64,000 bases of DNA from Aquimarina sp. AU58 (GCF_900312745.1 NZ_OMPD01000014.1:3100001-3164000); one strand, 5' to 3'; shown: positions 36,416-46,290, counted from the stretch's first letter. A program made the numbers and translations. Notes: generated by a model from the sequence alone, not told the origin.

Positions 36416-36765
36416 TTTTTAAGTTTTTAACAAAGAAAAAGCTTACGACTTCAGAATGTCGTTTTTTGTAGTGTATTGATGTCTTATGTCGAGAATTAGG
36501 ACATTTTTTTAACAAAATTTAAGGAGTTATCTCCTTTGACATACTATTTAAGAAAAGAAAATTAAGTATAGAGTTTCATTTCGCACATGTTCATTGTAAC
36601 AAATTGGCCAATACCACGTATTTGATATAATATCAGATGTAACAGTATATCTCGTGTTTTAATCAAAGTTTTCTAAGGCCATTTCAACTATAATTTTGTC
36701 CTTTTCAGATTATTTATCATAATGCGCTTTGAATAAGTTAATATGTTTACTAAAAATAAAATAAT
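36416..36765. promoter_or_regulatory. Divergent control region between PD40 operon and S41 operon
   Basis: A 350-bp AT-rich gap between divergent operons. It contains ATGTC three times (36456, 36479, 36486), the first as ATGTCGTTT. At 36651-36698 it has a stretch resembling the window's left edge (CAAAGTTTTCTAAGGCCATT). No gene is visible. Confidence 0.4.
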
Positions 36766-38208
36766 TTGAAAAAAATTAAGTGCCTCTTAACGATACTAAT
36801 TCTCACTATGTGTTCTAATGCATACGCTCAAGGTGAATTCGAAAAGAAATATTCTGCAGACAGTTTAAAAACATGGACTCGAAAAACAATGAAAGAAGTT
36901 TATAAAAGTCATCCAGGAATGTATCGATATACATCTAAAAAGACTTTTGATAAATTAATTGATTCAATAACAGTAACAATAAGTGACTCTCTATCTACAA
37001 TAGAATATTACAGAAAATTAAAACCTTTATTCGCTAAAATAGGTTGTTTACATACCTCTTTAAATTTATCTAAACCCTACCAAGAGTATTATGAGACTCG
37101 ATATAATTTTATCCCTATAGAAATCTTTATAGATAGTAATGATAAAATATTTATTACTAAAAATTATAGTACTGATACTACAATCCCAATTAAAAGTGAA
37201 ATAATATCAATTAATAAAAAGCCTATTAAAGAGGTTATTGAGCAATTGTATAAAGCAATACCATCAGATGGTTATAATAAAACTTTAAAGACACTTGTAT
37301 TAAACTATCATTTTCCGTTCTGGTACGAAAGTATTCTTGGTAGTACTAATGATTTTGAGATTAAAATAAACGACAATGGTCAAAAAAAATCTTACCATCT
37401 AAAGGGTGTCACTCGGAAAGAATTAAAATTACATGATTTTAATATTGATCAAAAAAGTCCATTAGCATTTGAAATCAAGGAAGATATTGGATACTTAAAA
37501 ATTCAAACATTTTCAAGTAGTTCTTTTAAAAAAAATAATCAAAAATTTAAGGAAATTATTAAAGATGTATTTGTTAAACTTAAAAAACAGAACATACAAA
37601 ATCTAATAATTGATGTAAGAGGCAATACTGGAGGAAGTGATAAAAACGCAGTAAAATTAGCATCTTATTTTTTTAATGATCCATTTCAATATTGGAATAA
37701 TCCTGTAGAGATATCTGAAGGATTTTATAACGAATATAAGTTTTGGTATGGGATTTTTTTTAGAAGACCAAAAAAAGTAGATAACACCTATCAATGGAAA
37801 GGAATGCATTGGTGGCTTAGTACCGCTTTTAACTATTACAAAATTCAAAAGCCTTCAAAACAAAATTTTAATGGAAATACCTATCTAATAATAGATGGTG
37901 GTTGTATGTCTTCTTGCGCTGATGTTTCAGCAATTTTATCACATAACAAAAAGGTTATAGTTTTTGGAGAAGAAACAGGAGGAGGTTATCAAGGAAATAC
38001 CAGTGGTATGATGCCTGTTATGCCTGTTTCTCCAAATCTTACAATGACAATTCCTCTACAGAAATATACAAATGCAGTTGATGCTACGAAGAATTTTGGT
38101 AGAGGTACTATACCAGATTACCCTATACATAATACCCTGGAAAGCTGGGTAAACAAAATGGATATACAATTAGATTATGTAATACAGTTTATTAAACACA
38201 AATTATAA
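36766..38208 (+). CDS. Secreted S41 peptidase with a TTG start
   Basis: A 480-residue protein. The TTG at 36766 is preferred because it gives a complete signal peptide (KKIKCLLTILILTMCSNAYAQ); the next ATG falls inside it. The S41 core has NLIIDVRGNTGGSDKNA, then the likely nucleophile Ser in DGGCMSSCADVSAILSH (about 378-394) and FGEETGGGYQGNTSG. It is first of a six-gene run ending in a LytS/LytTR pair. TTG start may keep expression low. Confidence 0.85.
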   Translation: MKKIKCLLTILILTMCSNAYAQGEFEKKYSADSLKTWTRKTMKEVYKSHPGMYRYTSKKTFDKLIDSITVTISDSLSTIEYYRKLKPLFAKIGCLHTSLNLSKPYQEYYETRYNFIPIEIFIDSNDKIFITKNYSTDTTIPIKSEIISINKKPIKEVIEQLYKAIPSDGYNKTLKTLVLNYHFPFWYESILGSTNDFEIKINDNGQKKSYHLKGVTRKELKLHDFNIDQKSPLAFEIKEDIGYLKIQTFSSSSFKKNNQKFKEIIKDVFVKLKKQNIQNLIIDVRGNTGGSDKNAVKLASYFFNDPFQYWNNPVEISEGFYNEYKFWYGIFFRRPKKVDNTYQWKGMHWWLSTAFNYYKIQKPSKQNFNGNTYLIIDGGCMSSCADVSAILSHNKKVIVFGEETGGGYQGNTSGMMPVMPVSPNLTMTIPLQKYTNAVDATKNFGRGTIPDYPIHNTLESWVNKMDIQLDYVIQFIKHKL

Positions 38209-38306
38209 ATGCAGAAAGCTAGAAAAGACATAACTATTTCTTTATTATAGTCCTTAAAAAAGAAAAATTATCAAAATTTAAATCACTTCGTTATAAAACT
38301 ACGTAT

Positions 38307-39974
38307 ATGGCAAAGAATACCTTAATTTTATTTTTATTATTCTCCTCTATTGTTTCAAGTCAAAGCCATAGAATAAAAGCTATCGACAGTCTTTTTGTTA
38401 AATGGAATCAACCGAATTCGCCTGGTTTTTCTGTTGGAATTATTGAAGATTCTAAATACGTTTATGCTAAAGGTTTTGGTTTGGCAAATTTAGAGTATAA
38501 CATTCCAAACTCCCCTTCTTCTGTTTTTAGAATTGCTTCGACCTCGAAGCAATTTACTGCTGCTTGTATTATTCTATTAATTGAACAAGGTAAACTAAAT
38601 CTTAACAATACATTAAACGAGTATTTCCCGAATTTTCCAGAGTATTCTAAAAACATAGCTATTCGCCATTTATTGAACCACACTAGCGGTATTCGTGACT
38701 ATTTAACATTAGCCTTTTTAAAAAATTATGAAAGTAATGATTATTATGATGATAATGATATTATGCAATGGCTTGTAAACCAGAATGAGCTTAACTTCAA
38801 ACTTGGTAGTGAATATTTATACAGCAATTCTGGCTATTGGTTACTCGGACAGATTGTAAATAAAGTCACTGGAATCAATATGGCAGATTTTGCTGAAAAA
38901 GAAATTTTTGAACCATTAGGTATGGTAAACACGCACTTTCATAATGACCATAACCATATTGTAAAAAACAGAGCTGTAGGTTATATCCCAAAAGATGACA
39001 ATGATTATTCTATTAGTACAACCACTTTAGACATGATTGGTGATGGTGGCGTTTTTACAACAATTAACGACATGAAAAAATGGGATGATGAGTTTTATAA
39101 AAGAACGTTTTTTAGTGACACATTTTGGAATCTTATGACCAATCAAGGAATTCTAAATAATGAAAACCAAATTGAATATGCATCTGGTTTATTTATTGGA
39201 CAGTATAAAGGCTTAAAAACCATCTCTCATGGCGGCGCATTTGTAGGATATAGGGCTGAATATATCAAATTCCCTGAACAAAAAACCTCTATTATTCTAT
39301 TAGCCAATCGTGGTGATATCTACCCAACAGGTATATGCTATCAAATTGCTGACATTCTTTTTAAAGATGATTTTGTAGAAAGTGAAAAAGATATCAATAT
39401 AACTCAAAAAAAAGAAGAATTTATTACGATACCCATTAGCAAATTAGAACAATTTTCTGGACATTATTGGAATAATGCTGGCTCTTATTCGAGAAAAATC
39501 TACGTGAAAAATGACACATTACGCTATTCTAGGTCAAAAACCAATGAAAGTAGTTTACTGCCTGTTAACAAAAACACATTTAAAATGTTGAATATCAACG
39601 CCAATATTCTGATAAAATTTGAAAGAGATAGTAAAGATAATTTTAACATGGTGTTTAGTGTCAATGAAGGCAATCCATTTATATCTAAAAAATATACACC
39701 AAAAGACTATAAAGATAAAGAGTTACAAAAATTTGTAGGTGATTATTATAGTAAAGAGTTGGACATGTACTATAAATTGAAAGTTGAAAAAGGAACCTTG
39801 CAGTTATACATAAACGATAAAAAATTTCTTATGAAATCTATCATGGAAAATTTCTTTACTAATAATAGATTTGGAAATATTCAATTCATTTTAAACTCTG
39901 ACACCAATACTATTAGAGGATTTAACCTTGCTAGAGGAAGAGTAAAAAACCTAATCTTTAATAAAGTTGAATAA
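38307..39974 (+). CDS. Secreted serine hydrolase (beta-lactamase-related) with C-terminal domain
   Basis: A 555-residue protein with signal peptide (about 1-18, SSIVSSQ). The beta-lactamase-related domain (23-350) has all three motifs: S78-T-S-K81 (SxxK), YSNSGYWLLG (YxN, about 172) and SHGGAFVGY (HxG, about 311). A beta-rich C-terminal region (370-550, FSGHYWNNAGSYSRKIYV) follows, as in many D-aminopeptidase or esterase-like members. It is second in the LytTR-ended gene run. Confidence 0.88.
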   Translation: MAKNTLILFLLFSSIVSSQSHRIKAIDSLFVKWNQPNSPGFSVGIIEDSKYVYAKGFGLANLEYNIPNSPSSVFRIASTSKQFTAACIILLIEQGKLNLNNTLNEYFPNFPEYSKNIAIRHLLNHTSGIRDYLTLAFLKNYESNDYYDDNDIMQWLVNQNELNFKLGSEYLYSNSGYWLLGQIVNKVTGINMADFAEKEIFEPLGMVNTHFHNDHNHIVKNRAVGYIPKDDNDYSISTTTLDMIGDGGVFTTINDMKKWDDEFYKRTFFSDTFWNLMTNQGILNNENQIEYASGLFIGQYKGLKTISHGGAFVGYRAEYIKFPEQKTSIILLANRGDIYPTGICYQIADILFKDDFVESEKDINITQKKEEFITIPISKLEQFSGHYWNNAGSYSRKIYVKNDTLRYSRSKTNESSLLPVNKNTFKMLNINANILIKFERDSKDNFNMVFSVNEGNPFISKKYTPKDYKDKELQKFVGDYYSKELDMYYKLKVEKGTLQLYINDKKFLMKSIMENFFTNNRFGNIQFILNSDTNTIRGFNLARGRVKNLIFNKVE

Positions 39975-39984
39975 TTATTCTCGC

Positions 39985-41019
39985 ATGATGAAAGTTTGCC
40001 AATATAGATTAGGTTTGTATTTATTATTTTTTGTAACCTATTCCTATTCTCAAAATACTACAAGCCTAAATGGCGAATGGATATTGGAGACAAAAGCAAG
40101 TGTGCTTTACTCCAAAATAAATAACAAACCTATATCACATACAAATTCAGGCTATTTAAGAGTCACATTTGCCAGACCTAATTTAGTAGATATTACTAAT
40201 AATTATGCGGCTAATTTACATTTTCAAAAGTTTTCACGTACAGACAATATAATTACGCTTCAGTTTGGGAGGCAATTTTTAATCGAAAAATTAACTGCAA
40301 AAGAGCTTGTTTTGGTTGAACTTGAAAATAACCAAATAAATATAAAATCTGTTAGATATTGGTTCATTAAGGAGCAATTGTATTTAGATAAACTTCCTTT
40401 AAAAGCAAATGACAGCCTATTTATAAACGGTAATTTTGTGTATCGTGCTTCTAAAAAGTTGTATCCAAAATTTACTAATAAAAAATATCCAGATTTTCAT
40501 ATTTATATGGATACACATATTAAGAGTTGTTATGAGAATGGAGAGAATTTTTACCTCGTCACTTTTGTATTAAAGCCTAACGGGAAAATTAGTGATATTG
40601 AAATATTTCATCGAGTTAATAAAGAACAAGATAAAAAGATAAGAAGAGCCATTAAAAACTCTGAAGGAATGTGGAAGCTTCCTAAACTAAATAATAAAAA
40701 AGTACCCATTTTATATTTTATTGAAGATAGAGTAAATAAAAAGAAAACTCAAAAAAAACTATTAAATTTTGCACCTCACACTTTTAAGAAATACTCTGAT
40801 ACGTACTATAAAAATTTCCATAAAGCTGTATTAAACATAAAGCAAAAAAATTATGAAGAAGCTTTAAAATACATAGCAATCTGCGAAAATGTCAATCCTA
40901 ATGAGCCTAACCTTATTTTTTATAACATAAGATGTTATGAAAAAATAGGAAATATGAAGAAATCTAATGAAAATAAAGAGATACTAAAGAACACTAAACT
41001 TAAGTACTTATTAAAATAA
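39985..41019 (+). CDS. Secreted protein with TonB C-terminal-like domain and TPRs
   Basis: A 344-residue protein. The ATG at 39985 is preferred to an upstream TTG (39967), as it begins a good signal peptide (MMKVCQYRLGLYLLFFVTYSYSQ). The first part is beta-rich and unrecognised. Residues about 175-245 (YLVTFVLKPNGKISDIEIFHRV) resemble a TonB C-terminal fold. The last 80 residues are TPR-like (FHKAVLNIKQKNYEEALKYIAIC). There is no TonB-like membrane anchor beyond the signal. It lies 10 bp after the serine hydrolase gene. Confidence 0.65.
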   Translation: MMKVCQYRLGLYLLFFVTYSYSQNTTSLNGEWILETKASVLYSKINNKPISHTNSGYLRVTFARPNLVDITNNYAANLHFQKFSRTDNIITLQFGRQFLIEKLTAKELVLVELENNQINIKSVRYWFIKEQLYLDKLPLKANDSLFINGNFVYRASKKLYPKFTNKKYPDFHIYMDTHIKSCYENGENFYLVTFVLKPNGKISDIEIFHRVNKEQDKKIRRAIKNSEGMWKLPKLNNKKVPILYFIEDRVNKKKTQKKLLNFAPHTFKKYSDTYYKNFHKAVLNIKQKNYEEALKYIAICENVNPNEPNLIFYNIRCYEKIGNMKKSNENKEILKNTKLKYLLK

Positions 41020-41043
41020 AATCAATCATCATTTATTACTAAA

Positions 41044-42501
41044 ATGAAAAAATTAGCCGTAATTCTTATTATGTTAATCACCTATCAATCATACACTCAA
41101 ACAAAAACCATTTTTGAATATGTATGCGATGGGAATATTAAAAAAGTTGATTCTCTATTAAAAACAATTGACATTAATACAAAGAGTAAAAATCAATCTA
41201 ATTTATTGCATTTTGCTACGTATTGTAACCAAAAAGAAATATTTGATTTTCTAATCAATCAAGAGATTAGTATTAATGAAAAAAATAAGTTTGGTGATAC
41301 ACCACTGATGTATGCTGTATTGAGAAGGAATGTAAAAATGACGAAAACACTCATTGCCAAAGGTGCTAATGTAAACACTGTAAACAAAGACAACCTAACA
41401 CCATTATACAATGCGGTACAATCTGATAATAAAGAATTAGTAAATATCCTTATAAAAGCAAAAGCAGATATCAATTTAGAAGCTACTTTGCTGCACAAGG
41501 CAGTACTTAACAATAGTTTAAACGTTTTAAAAATGATAATCAATAGTGATACAGATATTGATATTATAAATGAGTATGGAAATACACCTTTAGCACTTGC
41601 GATACGTGAAGGAAATCCAGAAGTAGCAGAGTTTTTAATAACGAAAGGTGCTGATCGAAAAAAAGTACCTAAATATAATCTTAAAGGAGAATATTTAGGG
41701 CAAACAAAACCTGACAGCATTCCCATATTATTTGCTAAAAGCTTTATTTCTACAGAAAATTTTGTACATAGTCCTACATTTTCTTCAGATGGAAAAGAAC
41801 TATACTACACTGTAGAATCATGGAGGTATCATGGAGGTACCATATTTGTCACAAAACAAGAAAATGGAATTTGGACACAACCAAAACCTGTAGAAATTGA
41901 TGGAGACTATAGAGAAATAGACCCCTTTCTGTCTCCAGACAACAACACTTTATACTATTGCACAGACAGACCTATAATTGCAAGTGATTCTACACGAACG
42001 AATTGTGATATGTGGATGGTGAAAAGACGTTCAAAAACATGGAGTAAACCAATACATCTTGGTATATCTGTAAATAATGCTGAACATCATGATTGGTTTC
42101 CAACGCTTTCTAATGATGGTACACTGTTTTATTCAACTGGACCAAATCGTTTGAGTAATATTGTTTTTTCAGAATATAAAAATGGAGTCTATCAAAAACC
42201 TGTAGACTTGGGTATTAAAGTTAATTCGGAAAGTAGAGATTATGACCCTACTATAGCTCCAGATAAAGACTTTATTATTTTTTCTTCTAATAGATCAGGA
42301 GGATTTGGCTCTGTAGATTTGTATATTAGTTTTAAAAATAAAGCAGGCAACTGGACAAAAGCCAAAAACATGGGTGAATTAATTAACACGAAGAGCATTG
42401 AATTCGCCCCTCGACTATCGCCAGATGGGAAGTATTTATTTTTTAATCGTGGAGCTAGCATTTATTGGGTATCGACAAAAGAAATTCAGAAATTAAAGTA
42501 A
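41044..42501 (+). CDS. Secreted ankyrin-PD40 fusion protein
   Basis: A 485-residue protein with a signal peptide (about 1-18, SYTQ). Residues 20-205 hold five ankyrin repeats (FGDTPLMYAVLRRNVKMTKTLIAKGANVNT, DNLTPLYNAVQSDN, YGNTPLALAIREGN). Residues 235-480 are PD40 blades (VHSPTFSSDGKELYYTVE, IDPFLSPDNNTLYYCTD, YDPTIAPDKDFIIFSSNRSGGFGSVDLYI). Exported ankyrin repeats fused to a propeller are unusual; together they look like a periplasmic binding scaffold, perhaps the sensor part of the kinase 42 bp downstream. Confidence 0.82.
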   Translation: MKKLAVILIMLITYQSYTQTKTIFEYVCDGNIKKVDSLLKTIDINTKSKNQSNLLHFATYCNQKEIFDFLINQEISINEKNKFGDTPLMYAVLRRNVKMTKTLIAKGANVNTVNKDNLTPLYNAVQSDNKELVNILIKAKADINLEATLLHKAVLNNSLNVLKMIINSDTDIDIINEYGNTPLALAIREGNPEVAEFLITKGADRKKVPKYNLKGEYLGQTKPDSIPILFAKSFISTENFVHSPTFSSDGKELYYTVESWRYHGGTIFVTKQENGIWTQPKPVEIDGDYREIDPFLSPDNNTLYYCTDRPIIASDSTRTNCDMWMVKRRSKTWSKPIHLGISVNNAEHHDWFPTLSNDGTLFYSTGPNRLSNIVFSEYKNGVYQKPVDLGIKVNSESRDYDPTIAPDKDFIIFSSNRSGGFGSVDLYISFKNKAGNWTKAKNMGELINTKSIEFAPRLSPDGKYLFFNRGASIYWVSTKEIQKLK

Positions 42502-42543
42502 TACACCAAATAATTCTAAATTACCATGCCAAACTCTTAATTC

Positions 42544-43593
42544 GTGAAAAAAAAGACTAACCATATATGGCTTATTGTAATATCAGCAGTTGTTATTACC
42601 CTATTAGCTAATGTAGGGTTGTTTAATCACTTTCATAAGCTTCATAATTTAAAAGATCCTACACCAATGGATCAAGAGCAATATTATTTTACTATTCGAA
42701 TTGGTTTTCTAGGCGTGGCTACTGAATTATTAATGCTTGTAATTTTTACATTTTTTAATTATTCATGGAAAGATAAACTAGTAAAGAAAAATAATACGTG
42801 GTTAATTATTATAAGTAATCTACTCATATTAATAGCTTTTGTTGGTATGAAACTATTTATATTTAAATATATAACCAAAACACACCCAAATTTAGTATTC
42901 TCTTTAAATTACTTTAAAGACTATCTAATTAATCATTCGTTGGTATTAACCATTGCCATAGCAGCTCCTTATATGTTATTGCGTATGGAAAAGGCAAGGG
43001 AAATGGAAATGAATTTAGTTAAGATAAAAGAAGAGAAATCTATCGCCGAACTATCTGCACTAAAGGAACAAATTAGTCCACACTTTTTCTTTAATACTTT
43101 GAGTACTTTGAGTACTATTGTTAGAAATGATACCAAGAAAGCAAGTCTTGAATTTATAGATGATATCTCAAACACTTATCGCTATTCGTTGTCATCTACT
43201 AAAACAGATTTAGTAACCTTAAAAGAAGAGCTCAACTTCATAACATCGTACTCAGATTTGTTACAAAAACGTTTCGGTCAAAAATTAAAAATTGCTTTAA
43301 ACATATCCGAAAAAATATATGACAGTCATATACCACCTATGTCAATCCAATTATTAATAGAAAATGCTATACAACATAATATAATTACTACCGAAAATCC
43401 TTTATACATAAAAGCATATAGTAATAATAGTTTCATATGTATTGAAAATAATTTACAGGAAAAACAAGAAATTGAAAGTTTTGGTATTGGTCTTATGAAT
43501 TTGAACAATCGCTATAAACTAATAGCCAATAAAGAAATTTTTATTGAAAAAAAATCAAATCATTTTTTAGTAAAACTACCAATATTAATATGA
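42544..43593 (+). CDS. LytS-type sensor histidine kinase with a GTG start
   Basis: A 349-residue protein; the frame starts at GTG 42544, and the nearest upstream ATG (in CCATGCCA) is out of frame and stops after four codons. Four membrane helices (8-28, 52-72, 84-104, 130-148), then H180 in QISPHFFFNTLSTLSTIV and a GHKL ATPase with LLIENAIQHN and FGIGLMNLNNRYKL. The stop overlaps the LytTR start (ATGA). Fifth gene of the run beginning at 36766. Confidence 0.9.
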   Translation: MKKKTNHIWLIVISAVVITLLANVGLFNHFHKLHNLKDPTPMDQEQYYFTIRIGFLGVATELLMLVIFTFFNYSWKDKLVKKNNTWLIIISNLLILIAFVGMKLFIFKYITKTHPNLVFSLNYFKDYLINHSLVLTIAIAAPYMLLRMEKAREMEMNLVKIKEEKSIAELSALKEQISPHFFFNTLSTLSTIVRNDTKKASLEFIDDISNTYRYSLSSTKTDLVTLKEELNFITSYSDLLQKRFGQKLKIALNISEKIYDSHIPPMSIQLLIENAIQHNIITTENPLYIKAYSNNSFICIENNLQEKQEIESFGIGLMNLNNRYKLIANKEIFIEKKSNHFLVKLPILI

Positions 43594-44372
43594 ATGTAGT
43601 AATTATTGAAGATGAAACCAGTGTTGCGCAAAACTTGAGTGATTTGTTACTTGAGATTAATCCTAAAATTAAGGTTCTGGTTGTGTTAGAAACAGTAAGA
43701 GGAAGCATACAATGGTTTCAACAAAATAAACCACCAGATATAGCATTTTTTGATATTAAAATAGCAGATGGTAGTTCTTTTGAAATACTTGAAAAAATGA
43801 CACTTAGCTTTCCTATAATATTCACCACTGCTTTTGATGAATATGCTCTTAAAGCTTTTAAATATAATAGTATTGATTATTTGTTAAAACCCATTAATAA
43901 ATCAGATTTAAAGAAAGCGATTCTAAAATACAAAAACCTTTATACTCATGATAAGACCATTTTAAAAGATAATGCAAGGCTAATAGAAATAATAAAGGAG
44001 ATTAAAGAATCTACTAAAAACAACATTTATAAAAATTCTTTTTTGGTAAGTTACAGAAATCAATTAATCCCATTAAGCACCAATGATATCTCATATTTTT
44101 ATTTAGAAAATCAAATTATTTATATCAGAACAAATGAGAATAAAACCTACAAAACTCATAGTACTTTAGAAACATTAGAAAAGCAATTAAATCCTTTTTT
44201 GTTTTTTAGAGTAAACAGACAATGCATTGTTTCAAAACGAGCTATTAAGTCTGTTAATGTCTATGAAAAGAGAAAGCTAAAACTTTTTTTATATCCAGAA
44301 CACTCTTTTGAAATAGTCATTAGTAAACTTAAAGCAACTAACTTTAAAAAATGGATGAAAAATTTACAGTAG
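43590..44372 (+). CDS. LytTR response regulator
   Basis: A 260-residue protein: receiver with EDE (7-9), D55 (IAFFDIKIAD) and YLLKPI; LytTR domain at about 155-258 with FRVNRQCIVSKRAIKSV. It is made with the kinase upstream (4-bp overlap) and closes the six-gene run, whose secreted hydrolases are likely targets. It runs tail to tail with another LytTR gene 65 bp away; I see no clear terminator hairpin between them. Confidence 0.92.
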   Translation: MNVVIIEDETSVAQNLSDLLLEINPKIKVLVVLETVRGSIQWFQQNKPPDIAFFDIKIADGSSFEILEKMTLSFPIIFTTAFDEYALKAFKYNSIDYLLKPINKSDLKKAILKYKNLYTHDKTILKDNARLIEIIKEIKESTKNNIYKNSFLVSYRNQLIPLSTNDISYFYLENQIIYIRTNENKTYKTHSTLETLEKQLNPFLFFRVNRQCIVSKRAIKSVNVYEKRKLKLFLYPEHSFEIVISKLKATNFKKWMKNLQ

Positions 44373-44436
44373 ATATTAGAGTACAACTATGTTTATATAA
44401 ATAAAACGGTGAATAGAACTTTTTACTGCGCTAATT

Positions 44437-45120
44437 TCACATAATATCGAAACTATCTAGAACTTTTTTTCTTAGTCGTACACTTATAGGTATTTCAAAT
44501 TCTCTAATGATTATTTGATTCTCTATAATTTTATCTACTTTATATTTAGACACTACGTATGATTTATGTGTTTGTATAAAATTATCTTTTGGCAATTGTT
44601 CTTTAAAACTCTTTAAAGGCATATTTGTAATTATAGTCTCTTCTAGCGTTATTACTTTAATGTAATTTTGCATTGCTTCTACGAATAGAATATCATTTAT
44701 ATGTATCTTTTTAAGCTGTTTTTCACTTTTTAAAAACAAAACTTCATTTTCTGTACTATTGGGGTAATATTTATAGACTTTATTAAGTGCCTGTAAAAAA
44801 CGTTCGAACGAAATGGGCTTTACTAAATAATCTAAAACGTTATATGCGAAACTTTCCAGTGCATAATCTTCGTATGCAGTTGTCATAATAATTGAAGGAG
44901 AATTTTTTAAATCTTTTAACCAATCAATACCTGAAACTATAGGCATATTGATATCTAAAAAAATTAAATCAATTTGATTTTTTTCTAAATAATGATTTGC
45001 TTGCAATACATTCTTACATAACGCAACTACATTTAAAGACGAAATCTCATTACAATAATCTTCGATGCCTCTTCTAGCAATGGGTTCATCATCAATAATT
45101 AAACAGTTAAATTGTTTCAT
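44437..45120 (-). CDS. LytTR response regulator
   Basis: A 227-residue protein: receiver with IIDDEP (8-13), D56 (LIFLDINMP) and YLVKPI; LytTR domain at about 130-225 with FIQTHKSYVVSKYKVDKI. The gene starts 10 bp after its kinase. The direct repeat at 46206-46235, upstream of the kinase, matches the LytTR consensus exactly, so autocontrol and control of the divergent OMP/M23 pair are likely. Confidence 0.92.
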   Translation of the reverse strand: MKQFNCLIIDDEPIARRGIEDYCNEISSLNVVALCKNVLQANHYLEKNQIDLIFLDINMPIVSGIDWLKDLKNSPSIIMTTAYEDYALESFAYNVLDYLVKPISFERFLQALNKVYKYYPNSTENEVLFLKSEKQLKKIHINDILFVEAMQNYIKVITLEETIITNMPLKSFKEQLPKDNFIQTHKSYVVSKYKVDKIIENQIIIREFEIPISVRLRKKVLDSFDIM

Positions 45121-45129
45121 TTTTAAACG

Positions 45130-46152
45130 TTATAAATTAATAGAAAGGTCAACAATATGTTTGGCCTTGTCCTTTTTTATCTTGAGTTGATGTTGGTCAG
45201 GATATAATAATGATAACCGTTTTTGCACATTGGTTAATCCTATTCCTCCTACTCTAGTATTATGTACTGAAGATTCATCATAATTATTTACAACGCTTAA
45301 GGAAAGTTTTCTTTCAATTTCTTCAATTTTTATTGTAATAGTATTCAAAGTACTATCTATATGATTACTACCATGTTTAAAGGCATTTTCAATAAAAGGG
45401 ATTAATAATAAAGGTGCAATCTTTAATTGAGAGTTTTCTGATTTGATTTCATAATCTAAGCGAATATCTGGGCCTCTACGTGTCTCTTCGATTTTAATAT
45501 ATTTTAATACATAATCTAATTCTTTTTCTAATAAAATGTGGGAGCTAGTTTCATATAACTGATAGCGCAACAATCCTGAAAACTGTAGCAAAGTCTCTTT
45601 TGCTAAAACATCATCTTTACCAATTAAATGATAAACACTATTAATACCATTAAATAAAAAATGAGGATTTAACTGTGCTTTTAGATATTTCAGTTCTGTT
45701 TTATAGGTTTCTTCTATCAATTTTTGCTTTGTTTTTTCCGATTTTCGGTATTCAAATTTTACGATGTAGTAAAAACCAGCGGCAGTATATAAAATATGTA
45801 CAATAAAATTAGTTGAAAAACTTCCTAACAACGGCTCGTTATCCACATTATAGGCGTGATATAGTATAAAGTCACAATATGTTTCGATTACCGTTATTAT
45901 TATAATTACAAGAACAGTTACTAGATAAAAGTTTACTTTTTTGTTACGCTTATATATTCTTGTGAACAAAAAAGCTTGCGAATAAAACAAAACTGCATTA
46001 AAGAAAAGCCCATAGGCATATGCGTACGCTAAACTACCAGAGATATAGGTAAAACCATTCCAATTAAATTCTGATCCAAGAGCAACAAACCAATAATTTA
46101 GTAACCAGAATATTAGATGTCCCGTATATAGCGCTATTCTAGATGTATTCAT
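45130..46152 (-). CDS. LytS-type sensor histidine kinase
   Basis: A 340-residue protein from ATG 46152, chosen over a TTG nine codons upstream since it begins just before the first membrane helix. About four helices in residues 8-135, phospho-accepting H164 (QLNPHFLFNGINSVYHLI), N-box FIENAFKHGSNHID and GGIGLTNVQKRLSLLYP. It is first in the operon with the LytTR gene and is divergent from an outer-membrane protein gene. Confidence 0.9.
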   Translation of the reverse strand: MNTSRIALYTGHLIFWLLNYWFVALGSEFNWNGFTYISGSLAYAYAYGLFFNAVLFYSQAFLFTRIYKRNKKVNFYLVTVLVIIIITVIETYCDFILYHAYNVDNEPLLGSFSTNFIVHILYTAAGFYYIVKFEYRKSEKTKQKLIEETYKTELKYLKAQLNPHFLFNGINSVYHLIGKDDVLAKETLLQFSGLLRYQLYETSSHILLEKELDYVLKYIKIEETRRGPDIRLDYEIKSENSQLKIAPLLLIPFIENAFKHGSNHIDSTLNTITIKIEEIERKLSLSVVNNYDESSVHNTRVGGIGLTNVQKRLSLLYPDQHQLKIKKDKAKHIVDLSINL

Positions 46153-46205
46153 TGCACATTTTTTAACAAAGAAAGACAAAATTAATTTGTTTAGTTACGT
46201 ACTTC

Positions 46206-46235
46206 AACGTTAATCAATAAATATAGAACGTTAAT
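46206..46235 (+). promoter_or_regulatory. LytTR-type direct-repeat binding site
   Basis: AACGTTAAT at 46206-46214 and again at 46227-46235 with a 12-bp spacer; the identity extends to AACGTTAATCAA in both. Each unit fits the published LytTR half-site pattern (A/T, A/C, C/A, GTT, any, A/G, T/G), and 12 bp is the expected spacer. It lies between the divergent LytS/LytTR operon and the OMP/M23 gene pair. Confidence 0.75.
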
Positions 46236-46290
46236 CAAATATTTATTTTCCGATACTATATTTTCTGTTGTTTTGTTTCAAATATTGAAT

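Noticed and set aside
39967..39984. Upstream TTG start for the gene at 39985
   Set aside because: It overlaps the previous gene's stop and puts polar residues before a good signal peptide; ATG 39985 is better.
41259..41726. 155-codon minus-strand frame opposite the ankyrin-PD40 gene
   Set aside because: Antisense to clear ankyrin repeats; hydrophobic composition is a by-product of the opposite frame.
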